This document shows, in pieces, positions 62,340-64,000 of a DNA stretch of 64,000 bases. Below the pieces are notes generated by a model. It ran no database searches. It worked only from the letters and a program-made list of their open reading frames with translations, and was not told the DNA's origin. The translations under genes were made by a program, and so were the position numbers. The number at the start of each line of letters is the position of its first letter. Position 1 is the first letter of the stretch. This stretch comes from Cohnella xylanilytica. GTDB lineage: Bacteria > Bacillota > Bacilli > Paenibacillales > Paenibacillaceae. The stretch is from the NCBI RefSeq assembly GCF_014212175.1, contig NZ_JACJVR010000012.1, forward strand, positions 1-64,000, given 5' to 3'.

Positions 62340-63000
62340 GCTCGTGCCGCTATCCCCCCGGCTCAGGGAAGGGCGGCCGGGCGCCGGGATCGCAGGTCGA
62401 TCCACCGGTCGCATCAGCCGTCCGATCGCCCTAGTACCGCTATCCCTCCGCGTCAGGATCGAATAAGCAGCTCCGCCCCGTATCTCCTTGGTTTCTCGGG
62501 ATACGGGGTTTTTCGTTTTTTTTCGGCTATATCGCCTTCCTATCTTCAATCGTGCCGCTATCCCCTCTGCTCAGAATGCTGAACTAGCGGCGGCCAAGTT
62601 TGCGTCCATTATGTCCACGCCCCTTATCCCCTTCATTCAGGCCGGTCGAGTCGCGTCTCAGGGGGGCATGTCAGGCAAGCGCATGTTAAGCAGGCGCATG
62701 TTAAGCATGCAGTATTCCATTCTGAGCGGATGGGATAAGGGGACGTTACGAGAGAGGGAGAGGAGAAGGCCACGGGAGTCGCTCGGGAATCGCCGCAGGA
62801 ATCGCGGAAGCCCATTCTGAGGTAAGGGGATAAAGGAACGTTACGGATCGATCGGATTGAAGGCCGGAGGCTTAGGGGGAGCTGCCGCGAGATTAACGGA
62901 GCGGATGGGGTAGCGGCATAAAGCGGAAATTTGCGAGATGTACCGTGTGCGAACATAGCCGGACAAGGGGGTTCTGAGCGACGGGGATAGGGGCGCGGCC
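62340..63000. repeat. Dispersed short repeats in both orientations
   Basis: A roughly 23-bp element with consensus GTGCCGCTATCCCCTCnGCT then CAG occurs at 62344, 62434 and 62552, with a weaker copy at 62618. Reverse copies (CTGAGCGGATGGGATA) occur near 62722, 62817, 62899 and 62974, some followed by GGAACGTTACG or GGGACGTTACG. Spacing here is 75-118 bp. No protein is supported in the 727-bp gap. Confidence 0.7.
62476..62521 (+). terminator. Terminator of the GNAT gene
   Basis: CCCCGTATC pairs with GATACGGGG around a 15-nt loop, followed by TTTTTCGTTTTTTTT. It lies 150 nt past the stop, inside the repeat region. Confidence 0.88.
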
Positions 63001-63011
63001 GTCATCAAATA

Positions 63012-63043
63012 GACCGACGATCGCCGAGATCGCCGGTCCATTT
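63012..63043. terminator. Hairpin after the HAD phosphatase gene
   Basis: GACCGACGATC and GATCGCCGGTC pair with one wobble. On plus the stem is followed by CATTTTT; on minus the T run is weak. Probably a terminator for the minus-strand gene ending at 63053. Confidence 0.6.
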
Positions 63044-63052
63044 TTCTAACGC

Positions 63053-63856
63053 TCAGGAATTCAGCACGAACTTCTCGAGAACGTGGGCGACTCCGTCTTC
63101 GTTGTTGCCCAAGGTGACGTAGTCCGCGATCTCCCGCAGCGCGGGGACGGCGTTCGCCATCGCGACTCCGAGGCCCGCGGCCTCGATCATCTCGCGGTCG
63201 TTCCAGGCGTCGCCCATCGCGATCGTCTCCTCCATGGAGAAGCCGTAATGTTCGGCCAAGAAGCGGAGAGCATGCCCCTTCGTCCCTTCGCGGTGGAGGA
63301 ATTCGAGGTAGTTCGCCTTCGACTTGGTCATATGGACTTCCTCCCCCATAAGGTCTCTCAGAATGGGGAACAGGGCGTCCAGCTTATCCGGATCGTCGAT
63401 AATGATAAGCTTGGTATGGTTGCCCGGGGGAAGCCGGTCGAAGTCGGGCTCGACGATGTACGGGATGCCGGACTGCTTGGCGTAAGCGGCCAGTTTGTCC
63501 CCGTCGTCGAAGGAGTACAGCTTGTCGTCGATATAGGTCTGCAAATGCAGCCCGTGCTTCCGGGTGTACTCGTACAGCTTGCGGGCTTCTTCCGCCGGAA
63601 CGGAGCGCTCGTACAGCACCTCTTCGTCGAGGAGATTGCGAATGAGCGATCCTTGGTACGTAATAATCGGGACGTTCAGTCCCACCTGCTTCGCGATGCG
63701 CTGGGCCGAAGCGAACATGCGGCCGGTCGCGATCGTCAGGTGAACGCCTTGCGAGATCGCCTTCCTCATCGCGTCGACCGTCCGGTCGCTGACGGTCAAA
63801 TCGTCGGTCAGCAGCGTGTCGTCCAGATCCATCGCGATCAAACGGTATTTCGTCAT
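63053..63856 (-). CDS. Cof-type HAD-IIB phosphatase
   Basis: A 267-residue cytosolic sugar-phosphatase-like protein. HAD motif 1 is MDLDDTLLTDD, motif 2 Thr lies in LTIATGRMF, and motifs 3-4 are KGHALRFLAEHYG and AMGDAWNDREMIEAAG. The cap domain (about 85-190) is of the C2B type. Typical substrates are sugar phosphates or FMN precursors. The gene starts with GGAGAGAG upstream of ATG 63856. Bases 63857-64000 show no further gene. Confidence 0.93.
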   Translation of the reverse strand: MTKYRLIAMDLDDTLLTDDLTVSDRTVDAMRKAISQGVHLTIATGRMFASAQRIAKQVGLNVPIITYQGSLIRNLLDEEVLYERSVPAEEARKLYEYTRKHGLHLQTYIDDKLYSFDDGDKLAAYAKQSGIPYIVEPDFDRLPPGNHTKLIIIDDPDKLDALFPILRDLMGEEVHMTKSKANYLEFLHREGTKGHALRFLAEHYGFSMEETIAMGDAWNDREMIEAAGLGVAMANAVPALREIADYVTLGNNEDGVAHVLEKFVLNS

Positions 63857-64000
63857 CGTGCGGTTCTCTCTCCTTTTGGACTCCTGTAACGCAAGAGCGC
63901 GGCTATTCTCTTATTCTCCGATTGTATCCCATCCCGGGAACCTTCGACAACCGCGCGGCGGGTCATACGGAGGAGAGGTTGGCCGCCCGGTCTCCCAGCC

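Noticed and set aside
62488..62820. A 110-residue frame after the GNAT gene
   Set aside because: It begins inside the terminator and runs through the dispersed repeats.

Overview
The window looks like a chromosomal segment of a high-GC spore-former relative in Bacillota, most like Paenibacillaceae (Cohnella/Paenibacillus type). Reasons: strong AGGAGG-type ribosome binding sites with many GTG and TTG starts, YesM/YesN-type two-component genes beside sugar ABC transporters, an SLH-domain surface protein, sugar ABC operons without their own ATPase, and Gram-positive style Nfo, Pgi, DUF2621 and YigZ genes. No rRNA, tRNA, CRISPR array, prophage or insertion sequence was found.

Layout. 0.3-2.2 kb: a secreted BNR/YCF48-like repeat protein and a small lipoprotein. 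2.3-12.9 kb: a complete ten-gene Flp/Tad (type IVb) pilus locus, all on the plus strand: TadZ/CpaE, TadA/CpaF, TadB, TadC, Flp pilin, TadE-like, a large TadG-like coiled-coil protein, a second TadE-like, prepilin peptidase and an FHA protein. 13.2-20.9 kb: housekeeping genes, including an epimerase with a 260-residue charged insertion, DUF2621, endonuclease IV, PurU, transketolase and PpnP. 21-29 kb: a YesM/YesN pair followed by a sugar ABC operon that also encodes an uncharacterised TIM-barrel protein and a FAD-dependent oxidoreductase. 29.1-31.3 kb: a TetR-controlled group of small membrane or unknown proteins.

31.6-52.4 kb is a carbohydrate region, probably for arabinose-containing polysaccharide. 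It has two paralogous HTH regulators of unusual architecture, two further ABC uptake systems (binding protein plus two permeases), a GH51 arabinofuranosidase, a beta-hydroxyacid dehydrogenase and a 1782-residue SLH-anchored surface protein. Three strong promoters here each carry a cre-like site just upstream of the -35 box. A separate stress or small-molecule island (YdeI-like, WYL regulator, monooxygenase, DinB) is inserted at 36.2-39.5 kb and has its own shared operator motif.

53.3-64 kb: Pgi, YigZ, YjbQ, a cysT-cysW-cysA-sbp sulfate uptake operon behind a CymR-like box, two tiny proteins behind a promoter with a perfect dyad, an XRE regulator, a membrane-anchored GNAT protein and a Cof-type HAD phosphatase.

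The most unusual structural signal lies outside the genes. At least six intergenic regions carry direct repeats with a period of 49-53 bp. The sequence is different at each locus, but the spacing is nearly the same and most units contain a short dyad.
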